A stretch of 64,000 bases of DNA from Blautia coccoides (GTDB taxonomy: Bacteria > Bacillota > Clostridia > Lachnospirales > Lachnospiraceae), in NCBI RefSeq assembly GCF_034355335.1, contig NZ_CP136422.1, positions 871,001 to 935,000 of the forward strand, written 5' to 3'. Positions within the stretch are counted from its first letter, which is position 1. The number at the start of each line of letters is the position of its first letter. A model generated the notes under the pieces. It saw only the letters and a program-made list of their open reading frames with translations, was not told where the DNA came from and made no database searches. The translations under genes and the position numbers were made by a program. This document shows, one piece after another, positions 9,501 to 16,667 of this stretch.

Positions 9501-11015
9501 GAATTAGGCAGGCTTCAATTAATACAGGATATAGAACAGTGGAAAGAGAAGCGCAGCGGCCTTTATAAAAATATGAAGAGCCTTGGCATTGACTCCTGCT
9601 ATTTAGTGAGCCTGGAGGACGGCGAAAAACGGATGGGTTACATGGAGATCGACAACCCCAAAAGGAATACGGAGCATACCACTATTCTCACTACAATACA
9701 GTATTTTGTGGCAAATGAACTCACAAAGCGCAGATTACAGGAAGAGCAGGAGTTTCTCATGCACCACGATGGACTGACAGGAGTGCTGAACCGGAACAGT
9801 TATAAGGAGTTCTGCTCTGCTATCAGGGAGGAAAGCCTGATTTCACTGGGGATTGTTTCCGTAGACATCAATGGTTTGAAGGATATCAACAGGATTTACG
9901 GAAACGCCTACGGCGACAATGTGATTCAGTTTACTGCGGATATTATGCAGGAGGAATTCCCTGCGGCAAGGGTCTATCGTTTTACCGGAGATGAATTTTT
10001 ACTGGTGAGTGAGAATATTTCCCATGACGCTTTTGAGAAGCGGCTGAAGAAGATGAGGGAGAGAATGCGTGAGGCAGCCAGTGTTTCTGTGGGAAGTGCC
10101 TGGTCAGATACGGACATCAGCCTGGATTTCCTTATCGCCAGTGCGGATGAGCGCAGAATGATAGCAAAGCAGGAATATTATAATGAGCATCCTTTTGCGG
10201 AAGTCCACAGAAGCGCAGGGATATTGAAGGAATTGTTAAAAGAGATCTCTGCAGGAAGATTTACAGTTTACCTGCAGCCTAAGATTGATACATATAACAA
10301 CACACTCTGCGGCGCGGAGGCACTGGTGAGGTATCAGGACCCGAAGAAAGGCATTGTACCGCCGGGGAAATTCATCCCTTATCTGGAGACAGCCGGCCTG
10401 ATTCATTACATAGACTTCTTTGTCTTTGAGGAAGTATGCAAAATCCTGAAAGAGTGGGAGAGAAGAGGGGTAGAACTGATTCCTGTTTCCCTTAACTTTT
10501 CCAGGGCAACACTTCTGGAAGAACAGCTCATAGAGAGAATGGAGGAGATCATCTTCCGTTATGGTGTGGACAAGCGGTATGTGGAGATAGAGATCACAGA
10601 GAGTATGGGAGAAGTAGAGCGCAATACTGTGGCACAGATAGGAAAACAGATCTGCCAGGCTGGATATAACATCGCGCTGGATGATTTCGGGGCAAAATAT
10701 AGCAATTTGTCTTTCCTCTCAGCAATCCGTTTCAATCATTTGAAACTGGACAAAGGGTTGGTAAATAATCTCCTCACCAATGAAAAAGCCCGTATTATCG
10801 TGAAGAATATATTGACGCTCTGCCAGGAATTGTGTATGGAAGTGGTTGCGGAGGGCGTAGAGAATAGAGAACAGCTAGAAATCCTTAAGAACCTGGAGTG
10901 CTTTTATATTCAGGGCTATTATTTCAACAAACCTCTTTCAAGGCCGGAGTTTGAAAAACAATACCAGAAGACAGGGAATCCCGGTACAAATTCCGGGACT
11001 TTGGACAGTGAGTAG
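6516..11015 (+). CDS. Giant cytoplasmic PAS/GGDEF/EAL protein (three GGDEF, one EAL)
   Basis: This 1499-residue protein has no transmembrane segment. The apparent order is PAS (about 15-130), PAS (135-255), GGDEF-1 (265-430), two further PAS-like domains (450-740), GGDEF-2 (745-900), a GAF-like region (about 930-1090), GGDEF-3 (1095-1240) and EAL (1245-1490). GGDEF-1 is intact (GGDEF at 339-343, preceded by RI). GGDEF-2 reads YGDEF (801-805) and GGDEF-3 TGDEF (1157-1161), so both are doubtful as cyclases. The EAL domain keeps GAEALVRY (EAL 1268-1270), NFSRATL, EITES, LDDFGAKYSNL, KLDK, AEGVEN and QGYYFNKP. One synthase and one hydrolase centre in a single soluble chain point to a bifunctional c-di-GMP switch driven by PAS/GAF ligands. 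ATG 6516 has an AGGAGG-like site at about 6500. Confidence 0.9.
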   Translation: MNEKANSSDGKSKIGGGVFNCRYDKYFTLIDADDHLFEFLGYTREEFSERFHNHILDAVYEGDRKMVMGEISRQLKNGSVFMYENRLVKKGGTICWAWISAEVMENKEEGCWFHCIFHDISREKEAQRQLAISEQRYEIVLSQMQDIIFELDCVTYEIYYSPNFEKKFGYQIPAEGFPDSMFATDIVYEADKAGLRGGFQAILKGNDKMECEYRLKSRDGSYLWVDVHATALRDGDGRLLKILGIISDIDQRKKEIIKARKAAALDPLTGLLNRRECEVRAEQYMQQGHDPAAMLLIDVDNFKHINDTYGHLFGDKVLNETAGSLRGIFRHEDIVARIGGDEFVVFMTNIQKNSVIEAKVNAIRNIFDHYTNGENTCSIGCSIGVSFYPEHGTDFMSLFAKADAAMYRAKKNGKGQYCIYGAWKNRPEEQVVAREAQAILPRGYTQTENPLERELAHKEMVYRAALKEAHINVWEYDMRTRTLFLTEGAQESHGFRQLEHAPEALLENGYIHPRSRQDLLDLYSRLQNGQSHVQADILTRSADRSYWWWERVSYALLCDENNRPCCAVAVGEDITKQKKAEMVYQQEMQLRLTYDGGVIASFRCNLDQNCVEYVEGQVRMEYPPGMTYEELMVLHNESMANEEDKLRLQKMMSRDALCRAYKEGSTVINFEYRRKDRSGRLSWVNAVARLVRDVQNGDLYVYGTLEDINEKKNLELALKFRAEYDVQTGVYNKETAIQMIGDALLKNQGRRQAYALLVFNVDFFTKLVHEIGYVAADDVLKEISNQLKLRFIEDAIIGRFYGDEFVVFLYNNPRAEFVRQCAEDVIKTIALPYMFPNISHPVNVSCGIIFDNCPEHIFQGLYQMARAALETGISMGRSGVFVYSDHLKKYEPGNPGVPDTLRNTAQTELGSAGETVLLQGMFALTSAADFGHALENVLGSLASYYGGDRAYVIECEPESGKIREVYEWKKEDMFSAGVSGSPYLYPGSPGGWKWEELGRLQLIQDIEQWKEKRSGLYKNMKSLGIDSCYLVSLEDGEKRMGYMEIDNPKRNTEHTTILTTIQYFVANELTKRRLQEEQEFLMHHDGLTGVLNRNSYKEFCSAIREESLISLGIVSVDINGLKDINRIYGNAYGDNVIQFTADIMQEEFPAARVYRFTGDEFLLVSENISHDAFEKRLKKMRERMREAASVSVGSAWSDTDISLDFLIASADERRMIAKQEYYNEHPFAEVHRSAGILKELLKEISAGRFTVYLQPKIDTYNNTLCGAEALVRYQDPKKGIVPPGKFIPYLETAGLIHYIDFFVFEEVCKILKEWERRGVELIPVSLNFSRATLLEEQLIERMEEIIFRYGVDKRYVEIEITESMGEVERNTVAQIGKQICQAGYNIALDDFGAKYSNLSFLSAIRFNHLKLDKGLVNNLLTNEKARIIVKNILTLCQELCMEVVAEGVENREQLEILKNLECFYIQGYYFNKPLSRPEFEKQYQKTGNPGTNSGTLDSE

Positions 11016-11044
11016 TGAACAGCGGACAGTGAGCAGTAAACAGA
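11003..11044 (+). repeat. 21-bp tandem direct repeat over the stop codon of the giant GGDEF/EAL gene
   Basis: Two 21-bp units at 11003-11023 and 11024-11044 share GGACAGTGAG and differ at three positions. The first unit contains the TAG stop of the preceding gene. The motif CAGTGAGTAGTGAACAG resembles the ends of the inverted-repeat elements at 1024-1180 and 30635-30675. Confidence 0.7.
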
Positions 11045-11086
11045 GATGAGATGAGTTCGGCAGCTTGGGATTTTTGCGTTAATATA

Positions 11087-11115
11087 TTGACAATTCATCT
11101 CCTCTGTGCTATATT
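11087..11115 (+). promoter_or_regulatory. Promoter of the Mn2+-riboswitch transcript
   Basis: TTGACA (11087-11092) and TATATT (11110-11115) are separated by 17 bp and end 9 bp before the riboswitch. Confidence 0.8.
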
Positions 11116-11124
11116 TTATCCAAG

Positions 11125-11257
11125 CAATCGAAAGGGAGTAGCTGAACGTTCAGAGATGAACGGGTTTGAAATCGTCAACCGATACCGAGAGGTGTCCGTA
11201 TCAAATGAGATAGCAAGACTTTTATTGTGGCGGATGTCATGATAGAGGTCTTTTTTT
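11125..11257 (+). promoter_or_regulatory. yybP-ykoY manganese riboswitch with expression platform
   Basis: The leader has the conserved aptamer blocks in order: AAAGGGAGTAGC (11131-11142), ATCGTCAACC (11171-11180) and TAGCAAGACTTTT (11211-11223). Helix P1 can form between CAATCGAAAG (11125-11134) and CTTTTATTG (11219-11227). The 3' strand of P1 overlaps the 5' arm of a terminator: AAGACTTTTAT (11215-11225) pairs with ATAGAGGTCTT (11242-11252), followed by a T-run. Aptamer and terminator are therefore mutually exclusive. Members of this class bind Mn2+ and favour the aptamer fold, which predicts induction by Mn2+. The two genes below (142-residue protein and YccF) are not the usual targets of the class. 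Confidence 0.88.
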
Positions 11258-11333
11258 AGTTCCATCTATTCTCAATACACCTTCCAGATATCCGCCGCAG
11301 AAAAGCCGGCTGAAAAAATGGAGGAAAAGAAAG

Positions 11334-11762
11334 ATGAGAGACGAAATGAGAAGAAAAGAAATTGAGGAAGCGGCAGCAGCTGGGGAAAAAGCCCTGTACA
11401 GTCTGGAAAATGCCAGAGAAAAGCTTCAGGGAGCAAAGAACTGGGGAATTTTCGATATGCTGGGAGGCGGTTTTTTTACAGACTGGGTAAAGCATTCAAA
11501 AATGTCAGACGCCACAGATTATATGGAAGAGGCAAAGAGACAATTGCTTGTATTCCAGAGGGAGCTTAGGGATGTTCAGGTTCCCCTTGATCTGCGGATG
11601 GATATCAGTTCCTTTCTTACGTTTGCTGACTTCTTTTTTGACGGGCTTGTAGCTGATTATCTGGTACAGAGAAAGATCAACGATGCCAGAGAACAGGTGG
11701 ATGACGCAATTATGCGGGTTAGAGTGATTCTTGGAGAACTGAGAGACTTGTTAAATGAATAA
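11334..11762 (+). CDS. Uncharacterised helical protein under the Mn2+ riboswitch
   Basis: This 142-residue protein matches no family I recognise. It is almost wholly helical and rich in charged residues. The first helical stretch is of coiled-coil character (KEIEEAAAAGEKALYSLENA). A glycine-rich break follows (WGIFDMLGGGFFTDW), then a second long helical part with KMSDATDYMEEAKRQL, a hydrophobic centre (SSFLTFADFFFDGLVADYL) and a final coiled-coil-like segment. There is no signal peptide. GGAGG at 11320-11324 lies 9 nt before ATG 11334. It is first in a two-gene unit with YccF (21-bp gap) and both lie directly behind the riboswitch. A soluble or peripheral partner of the YccF membrane protein is an inference from position only. 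Confidence 0.75.
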   Translation: MRDEMRRKEIEEAAAAGEKALYSLENAREKLQGAKNWGIFDMLGGGFFTDWVKHSKMSDATDYMEEAKRQLLVFQRELRDVQVPLDLRMDISSFLTFADFFFDGLVADYLVQRKINDAREQVDDAIMRVRVILGELRDLLNE

Positions 11763-11783
11763 ACTGGAACAGGAGGTGTTCAT

Positions 11784-12143
11784 ATGGGATGTCTGGGTAA
11801 TTTGCTTTGGTTTATATTTGGAGGCTGCATCAGCGGCCTGAGCTGGTGTCTGGCAGGGCTTTTATGGTGTGTGACGATCGTGGGGATTCCTGTGGGGATG
11901 CAGTGTTTTAAATTTGCGTCGCTGGCTTTTTTCCCTTTTGGAAAAGAAGTACAGTATGGTGGAGGAGCAGGCTCTCTGCTTCTCAATGTCATCTGGATGA
12001 TAGTGACAGGAATCCCCCTGGCACTGGAGTCCCTGGTGATCGGCTTTGTGCTCTGTATCACTATTGTGGGAATTCCCTTTGGAATGCAGCATTTTAAAAT
12101 AGCAAAGCTGGCACTTATGCCTTTTGGGGCAGAAGTATATTAG
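11784..12143 (+). CDS. YccF-family (DUF307) small membrane protein
   Basis: The 119-residue protein is two copies of one hairpin. GCLGNLLWFIFGGCISGL leads into LLWCVTIVGIPVGMQCFKFA and FFPFGKEV; the second half repeats this as FVLCITIVGIPFGMQHFKIA and LMPFGAEV. This internal duplication and the two IVGIP-G-Q-FK motifs are diagnostic of YccF. The family has about four transmembrane segments and no established activity. ATG 11784 has AGGAGG about 9 nt upstream. It is last in the riboswitch-controlled unit and ends before a strong terminator. Confidence 0.93.
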   Translation: MGCLGNLLWFIFGGCISGLSWCLAGLLWCVTIVGIPVGMQCFKFASLAFFPFGKEVQYGGGAGSLLLNVIWMIVTGIPLALESLVIGFVLCITIVGIPFGMQHFKIAKLALMPFGAEVY

Positions 12144-12152
12144 AAATGTAAG

Positions 12153-12196
12153 AAAGACGGCACTGTATGGTTTGAGCCATACGGTGCCGTCTTTTT
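12153..12196 (+). terminator. Terminator of the riboswitch/YccF unit
   Basis: AAAGACGGCACTGTATGG pairs almost perfectly with CCATACGGTGCCGTCTTT around a 6-nt loop, followed by TT and G. Confidence 0.92.
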
Positions 12197-12286
12197 GCAA
12201 GGTGATCAGGAAAAACAGAGAGAAAAGGGGCCGCACGAGCGGAGGTTTCGTGCAGCCCCAGAGGGTATCAAAAGGGATGGATCATT

Positions 12287-13897
12287 CTAAACGTATTTTT
12301 CCAGTGTACTGCGGACTGCGCCTGTACCGGCTGTCATCTGTGAGAAGTAGCTGCATACAGTGTCTGCCATACCTGCTTCGTATAGGTTTACACCGAATAT
12401 CTTATCATTTTCCAGAACCGGCTTTAACAGCTTCTCTGCGTCCACAGCCTGGCCCAGTTTTACGTCTGCAACGTATGGGCGCACTGTGTCAAGCAGGGGA
12501 TCAGGGCTTAATTCAAAGGTATTGCCGTTGTCATCCACACCCATCAGGTAGCGCAGCCATCCCGCAAATACAAGAGGGATCAGTTTCAGGTCAGATACCT
12601 TCAGCTCAGGAGAGGCCTGATATGCCTTGATGGTTTCACCGAAACGGATCGCCAGCTTCTGAGAAGTATCGGTAGCGATACGCTGGGGTGTATCCGGCAT
12701 GAATGGGTTCGGGATACGAACGCCTAATACGGTGTCAATGAACTCTTTCGGGTCCAGAATGCCGGGGTTGATAACAACCGGCAGGCCTTCCACATATCCG
12801 ATGCCTTCCACAAGCTTTTTCAGGGTCTCATCCTTCATCTCTTTGGAGATCAGGTCATAGCCCAGAATGCAGCCAAATACGGCAAGGGCAGTGTGCAGAG
12901 GATTTAAACAGGTGCAGACTTTCATCTTTTCCACTTTGTCCACAGTTTCGCGGGTTGTGAAGATCAGACCGCCTTTTTCAAGCTCAGGTCTTCCGTTAGG
13001 GAATGCGTCCTCGATAACAAGGTACTGGCATTCCTCAGCGTTTACGAAAGGAGCCACATAGGTGTTTTTGGAGGTTACAACCGGCTCTAATTCTTCCACG
13101 CCGTCTTTTTTCAGGATTTCTTCTACGGACGGATCCGGTCTTGGGGTGATCTTGTCGATCATGGACCAAGGGAAGGAAACTTTTGCAGGATTTTCAATAT
13201 AGTCTGCAAAGGATTTATCTGTCAGGCCTGTTTCGGACCATTTTTTCGCAAATGCATAGACTGCGTCGTGAAGCTTGCTTCCGTTATGGGAGCAGTTGTC
13301 CATGCTCACCATGGCGATGGGTTTTTCACCTGCCTGAAATCTGGTGTACAGAAGGCTTACAACTTTGCCGATGTAGCTCTCAGGTTTTTCCGGGCCTTTT
13401 TCCATGTCGGCTACAACAGAGGGGAGCATTTCACCTTTGCCGTTCACAAGGCTGTAGCCTTTTTCTGTGATGGTGAAGCTGGCCATCTGCAGGGAATCCT
13501 TTTTGAAAATTTCACGCAGACGATTGAAGTCAGCGTCGTTGTCAGAGTCAACGGTGAGGGATTCCACAACGCTGCCTACAACGGTTTTCTCCACAGAACC
13601 ATTTGCTTTTAAGGTCACCAGGATACTGTAGCCGTCATGGGGACGGTTCATTTTTTCTACGATCTCATAGTCAAATCCTTCGGCAACGACCAGACCACGG
13701 TCCAGAACGCTGTCATTTAAAAGGTTCTGCACTACATTTGCCTGGAAAGCACGGAAAATATTGCCGGCGCCGAAGTGAACCCAGAATGGATTTTCTTTTG
13801 TCTTCTCAGTCACGGCTGCTCTGTCAAATTTGGGAAGGTCATAGCCTTGGCTTTCCCACTGTTCTTTATTTTTTAATCCCTGTTCATTTACCTGCAT
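12287..13897 (-). CDS. uxuB: Fructuronate/mannonate oxidoreductase, mannitol dehydrogenase family
   Basis: The 536-residue protein has an N-terminal Rossmann region opening with PFWVHFGAGNIFRAF and a C-terminal helical domain, the layout of long-chain mannitol dehydrogenases. NPGILDPKEFIDTVLGVRIPNPFMPDTPQRI and the substrate region STVEKTVV-GSVVESL fit the group that reduces D-fructuronate to D-mannonate with NADH. Identity within the family rests on the neighbour: uxuA lies immediately upstream, two bases away, and its last codons carry the AAGGAG ribosome site of this gene. The pair therefore catalyses two consecutive steps of glucuronate breakdown. Tagaturonate reductase is the alternative but is less likely next to uxuA. 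Confidence 0.85.
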   Translation of the reverse strand: MQVNEQGLKNKEQWESQGYDLPKFDRAAVTEKTKENPFWVHFGAGNIFRAFQANVVQNLLNDSVLDRGLVVAEGFDYEIVEKMNRPHDGYSILVTLKANGSVEKTVVGSVVESLTVDSDNDADFNRLREIFKKDSLQMASFTITEKGYSLVNGKGEMLPSVVADMEKGPEKPESYIGKVVSLLYTRFQAGEKPIAMVSMDNCSHNGSKLHDAVYAFAKKWSETGLTDKSFADYIENPAKVSFPWSMIDKITPRPDPSVEEILKKDGVEELEPVVTSKNTYVAPFVNAEECQYLVIEDAFPNGRPELEKGGLIFTTRETVDKVEKMKVCTCLNPLHTALAVFGCILGYDLISKEMKDETLKKLVEGIGYVEGLPVVINPGILDPKEFIDTVLGVRIPNPFMPDTPQRIATDTSQKLAIRFGETIKAYQASPELKVSDLKLIPLVFAGWLRYLMGVDDNGNTFELSPDPLLDTVRPYVADVKLGQAVDAEKLLKPVLENDKIFGVNLYEAGMADTVCSYFSQMTAGTGAVRSTLEKYV

Positions 13898-13899
13898 GA

Positions 13900-14967
13900 C
13901 TATCTTGCTCCTTTCACGATTGCTTCCCAGAGTCCATTTAAATAAGTAGCGCCAAGTGCTCTGTCGTAGAGGCCGTAACCCGGCATTGCCACTTCATCCC
14001 AGATCATACGGCCGTGGTCCGGGCGGACAGGGCCTTCAAATCCGATGTCATACAGCGCATTCATGATTTCATACATGTCAAAGGTTCCGTCTGTGGAAAG
14101 ATGAGCTGCCTCCTCAAAATCTGTGGGGGAGTTAAATTTCAGGTTACGCACATGGGCAAAATGGATTCTGCCTTTTAAGGAACGGATCATATCCGGCAGA
14201 TCATTTTCCAGGTTGGTGCCATAGGAACCGGAGCAGAAGGTAACGCCGTTGTGCGGGTCATCCACCATTGCCATCATGCGGAGGATGTTGGCTTTGTTGA
14301 TGATGATACGCGGAAGGCCGAATACGCTCCATGCGGGATCGTCGGGATGGATCGCCATATTGATGTCGTATTTGTTGCAGACAGGCATGATGCGCTCCAG
14401 GAAGTATTTCAGGTTTTCAAACAATTTTTCATCGTCAATGTCTTTGTACATGTCGAACAGCTCTTTGATCTTAGCCATACGTTCCGGCTCCCAGCCCGGC
14501 ATGATCGTACCGTTGGTATCGCCTGCGATGGATTCAAACATGTTTTCCGGGTCAAGGGCATCGACAGCTTCCTGTGTGTAGGCAAGAACTGTGGAGCCGT
14601 CCGGTCTTACACGTGCCAGCTCTGTTCTGGTCCAGTCAAAGACAGGCATGAAGTTGTAGCATACCAGATGAATGTCTTCTTTTCCCAGGTTTTCCAGAGT
14701 TTCGATATAGTTGTCAATGTACATGTCTCTCTCGGGAGAACCTGTCTTGATGGCGTCATGGATGTTGACGCTCTCGATACCGGAAATGTGAAGTCCTGAT
14801 GCAGCAACCTCTTCTTTCAGGGCAGCGATGCGCTCTCTGCTCCATACTTCGCCCGGCTGTGTGTCGTAAAGGGTGGTGATAACCCCTGTCACACCGGGAA
14901 TCTGGCGAATCTGTTTCAGAGTAACTGTGTCAAATTTGGAACCATACCATCTTAATGTCATTTCCAT
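13900..14967 (-). CDS. uxuA: Mannonate dehydratase
   Basis: This 355-residue TIM-barrel enzyme dehydrates D-mannonate to 2-keto-3-deoxygluconate. MTLRWYGSKFDTVTLKQIRQIPGVTGV at the N-terminus is characteristic. So are the run through ESVNIHDAIK, the AIHPDDPAWSVFGLPRI segment, FCSGSYGT, HFAHVRN and the C-terminal PVRPDHGRMIW with candidate metal-binding His residues. ATG 14965-14967 is preferred over upstream codons because AAAGGAT lies 10 nt before it. It heads the uxuA-uxuB unit, with a promoter at 15023-15050, and is divergent from an AraC regulator that is the likely controller. Confidence 0.95.
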   Translation of the reverse strand: MEMTLRWYGSKFDTVTLKQIRQIPGVTGVITTLYDTQPGEVWSRERIAALKEEVAASGLHISGIESVNIHDAIKTGSPERDMYIDNYIETLENLGKEDIHLVCYNFMPVFDWTRTELARVRPDGSTVLAYTQEAVDALDPENMFESIAGDTNGTIMPGWEPERMAKIKELFDMYKDIDDEKLFENLKYFLERIMPVCNKYDINMAIHPDDPAWSVFGLPRIIINKANILRMMAMVDDPHNGVTFCSGSYGTNLENDLPDMIRSLKGRIHFAHVRNLKFNSPTDFEEAAHLSTDGTFDMYEIMNALYDIGFEGPVRPDHGRMIWDEVAMPGYGLYDRALGATYLNGLWEAIVKGAR

Positions 14968-15022
14968 AGCTTTTTGTATCCTTTCTCTTTTCCGCTTGGG
15001 ATTCATTTACTTGATATCTATT

Positions 15023-15050
15023 ATTATAATTATTGTGGGGAAAAAGCCAA
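15023..15050 (-). promoter_or_regulatory. Promoter of uxuA-uxuB
   Basis: On the minus strand, TTGGCT (15045-15050) and TATAAT (15023-15028) are spaced 16 bp apart, about 55 bp before uxuA. Confidence 0.6.
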
Positions 15051-15140
15051 TTGACTGATTTGTTGTTTACATTGCAAAAGTTGCGGTTTCGTGATAAGCT
15101 TAAAAAAATGATCCATTTAGATATGACGGAGGTGACAATT

Positions 15141-16010
15141 ATGAAAAAGAATCTGCAGACAGCGTTCAGCACCAGGCAGTATATGCTCTCAAAGGATTTT
15201 GAAATCTATTATTACAGTGATTTTTATTTGTCCCAGGTAAAGGACCATGCGCATGATTATTATGAATTCTACCTTTTTTTGGAGGGAAATGTGAACATGG
15301 TAATAGGAGGAAAAGATCACGCTATGAGACCCGGGGATATTGTACTCATACCGCCCAAGGAGCGGCATCATGCAGTGATCAGGGACCAGCGGGTTCCCTA
15401 CCGGCGTTTTGTGTTCTGGATCACAGAGGAATACTGCAACAGTCTTATGGAGACATCGTCGGATTATGCCTATCTGATGCAGCATGTGAAGGTGACCAAG
15501 AACTATATTTTTCACACAGATGTGGTGACGTTCAATACCATTCGCTCAAAGGTCTTCGGCCTGATCGACGAAATGCGCTCCAAAAGGTTCGGCAGAGAGG
15601 CAAAGATATCCCTGTGTGTCAGTGATTTGATCCTTCATCTGAACAGAGTTGTCCATGAACAGAATTATCCAAAGAGTGAGAGGGAGGAGATGAACCTGTA
15701 TCAGGGGCTGGCTGATCATATAGAAGAAAATCTGGACGGGGATCTGTCCTTGGAAAGTCTTGCCAAGCATTTTTATGTGAGCAAATATCATATCGCCCAT
15801 GTGTTTAAAGACAGCACGGGACTGTCCATCCATCAGTATATTACAAAGAAACGCCTGGCTGCCTGTAAGGACGCCATACTGGGGGATGTGGGGATCAGCG
15901 AGGTGTATCCAATGTTTGGATTCGGGGATTACTCCAGTTTTTACCGGGCATTCAAGAAAGAGTATGGGATATCACCAAAAGAGTTTAAGGATATGCAGGT
16001 GACCCTTTAA
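15141..16010 (+). CDS. AraC-family transcriptional regulator
   Basis: The 289-residue protein has an N-terminal cupin-like ligand domain (HAHDYYEFYLFLEGNVNMV, then RPGDIVLIPPKERHH). Its C-terminal double helix-turn-helix (about 190-289) reads LAKHFYVSKYHIAHVFKDSTG and ends FYRAFKKEYGISPKEF. ATG 15141 is chosen because GGAGG lies 8 nt upstream at 15128-15132; the frame continues further up without a ribosome site. Divergence from uxuA-uxuB suggests it senses a hexuronate or an intermediate and controls that unit, which is inference from context. Confidence 0.9.
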   Translation: MKKNLQTAFSTRQYMLSKDFEIYYYSDFYLSQVKDHAHDYYEFYLFLEGNVNMVIGGKDHAMRPGDIVLIPPKERHHAVIRDQRVPYRRFVFWITEEYCNSLMETSSDYAYLMQHVKVTKNYIFHTDVVTFNTIRSKVFGLIDEMRSKRFGREAKISLCVSDLILHLNRVVHEQNYPKSEREEMNLYQGLADHIEENLDGDLSLESLAKHFYVSKYHIAHVFKDSTGLSIHQYITKKRLAACKDAILGDVGISEVYPMFGFGDYSSFYRAFKKEYGISPKEFKDMQVTL

Positions 16011-16022
16011 AAAATATTATGG

Positions 16023-16083
16023 AAATAGTTGACAAAATAAACTATTTGGAGTAGTATATCTAAATAGTTAATAAAGTAAACTA
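16023..16083 (+). promoter_or_regulatory. MarR promoter with two operator-like palindromes
   Basis: The promoter has TTGACA (16029-16034) and TAGTAT (16052-16057) at 17-bp spacing. One dyad, AAATAGTT-9-AACTATTT, covers 16023-16047 over the -35 box. A second, TAGTT-9-AACTA, covers 16065-16083 just after the start point. The two copies are 39 bp apart and share the same 9-bp spacing. They are the likely binding sites of the MarR protein encoded next. Confidence 0.65.
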
Positions 16084-16190
16084 AATTGACAAGGTGTAAT
16101 GAAACGAAATGGATCGAAGTGGTACGACAGCAGGTACTTGCAGAGCAGCCGTAACGGTAACTTTGCAGATTCATTAGCGGGAGAGGGACA

Positions 16191-16637
16191 ATGGAATACG
16201 ATTGGATAGAAATGATGGAGCGGATGCAGGATATCAGGCTTTTCTGCAGTCTGCATGTAAGGAGAGCAAAAAAAGGCGGGATATCCTCCTCACAGGAACT
16301 GGATCTGCTCTCCAGGGTAGCGCTCTCAAAGGAAAAGCTAACATCCCATATGCTCTGTACGGGTATGGGAATCAGCAAGCCGGTGGTCAGCCGGCTGGTG
16401 GAAAGCCTCTGCAGAAAGGAATTTCTGGAGAAAGAGATGTGTGCAGCAGACCACCGCAGTTATTATCTGTGTATCACCGGGAAAGGGCGGGAAGAGCTGG
16501 AGCGCACTTACACGTATTATCTGGAACCCCTGTATTCCATGAGGCGCAGGGCAGGAGAGGAGACTTTCAGCCGTCTTATGGAGCTGATACGTCTGGTAAA
16601 CCATCAGGCCGGGGAATACGGGGAAACAAAACAGTAA
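16191..16637 (+). CDS. MarR-family transcriptional regulator
   Basis: This 148-residue protein has a MarR winged helix: SRVALSKEKLTSHMLCTGMG, SKPVVSRLVESLCRKEFLE, then a wing with the basic DHRSYYLCITGKGREEL. The first and last helices would form the dimer interface. GGGAGAGG precedes ATG 16191. It lies 30 bp upstream of a FUSC-type membrane protein, so the two form an operon with autorepression through the dyads at 16023-16083. The inducer is probably a small aromatic or other toxic compound exported by the partner (inference). Confidence 0.88.
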   Translation: MEYDWIEMMERMQDIRLFCSLHVRRAKKGGISSSQELDLLSRVALSKEKLTSHMLCTGMGISKPVVSRLVESLCRKEFLEKEMCAADHRSYYLCITGKGREELERTYTYYLEPLYSMRRRAGEETFSRLMELIRLVNHQAGEYGETKQ

Positions 16638-16667
16638 CGGAAATTTGTCATTCAGGGAGTTGATCAT

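Noticed and set aside
11051..11242. Open frame of 63 aa between the giant c-di-GMP gene and the 142-residue gene
   Set aside because: It lies across the promoter, the riboswitch and its terminator; the sequence is explained by RNA structure.
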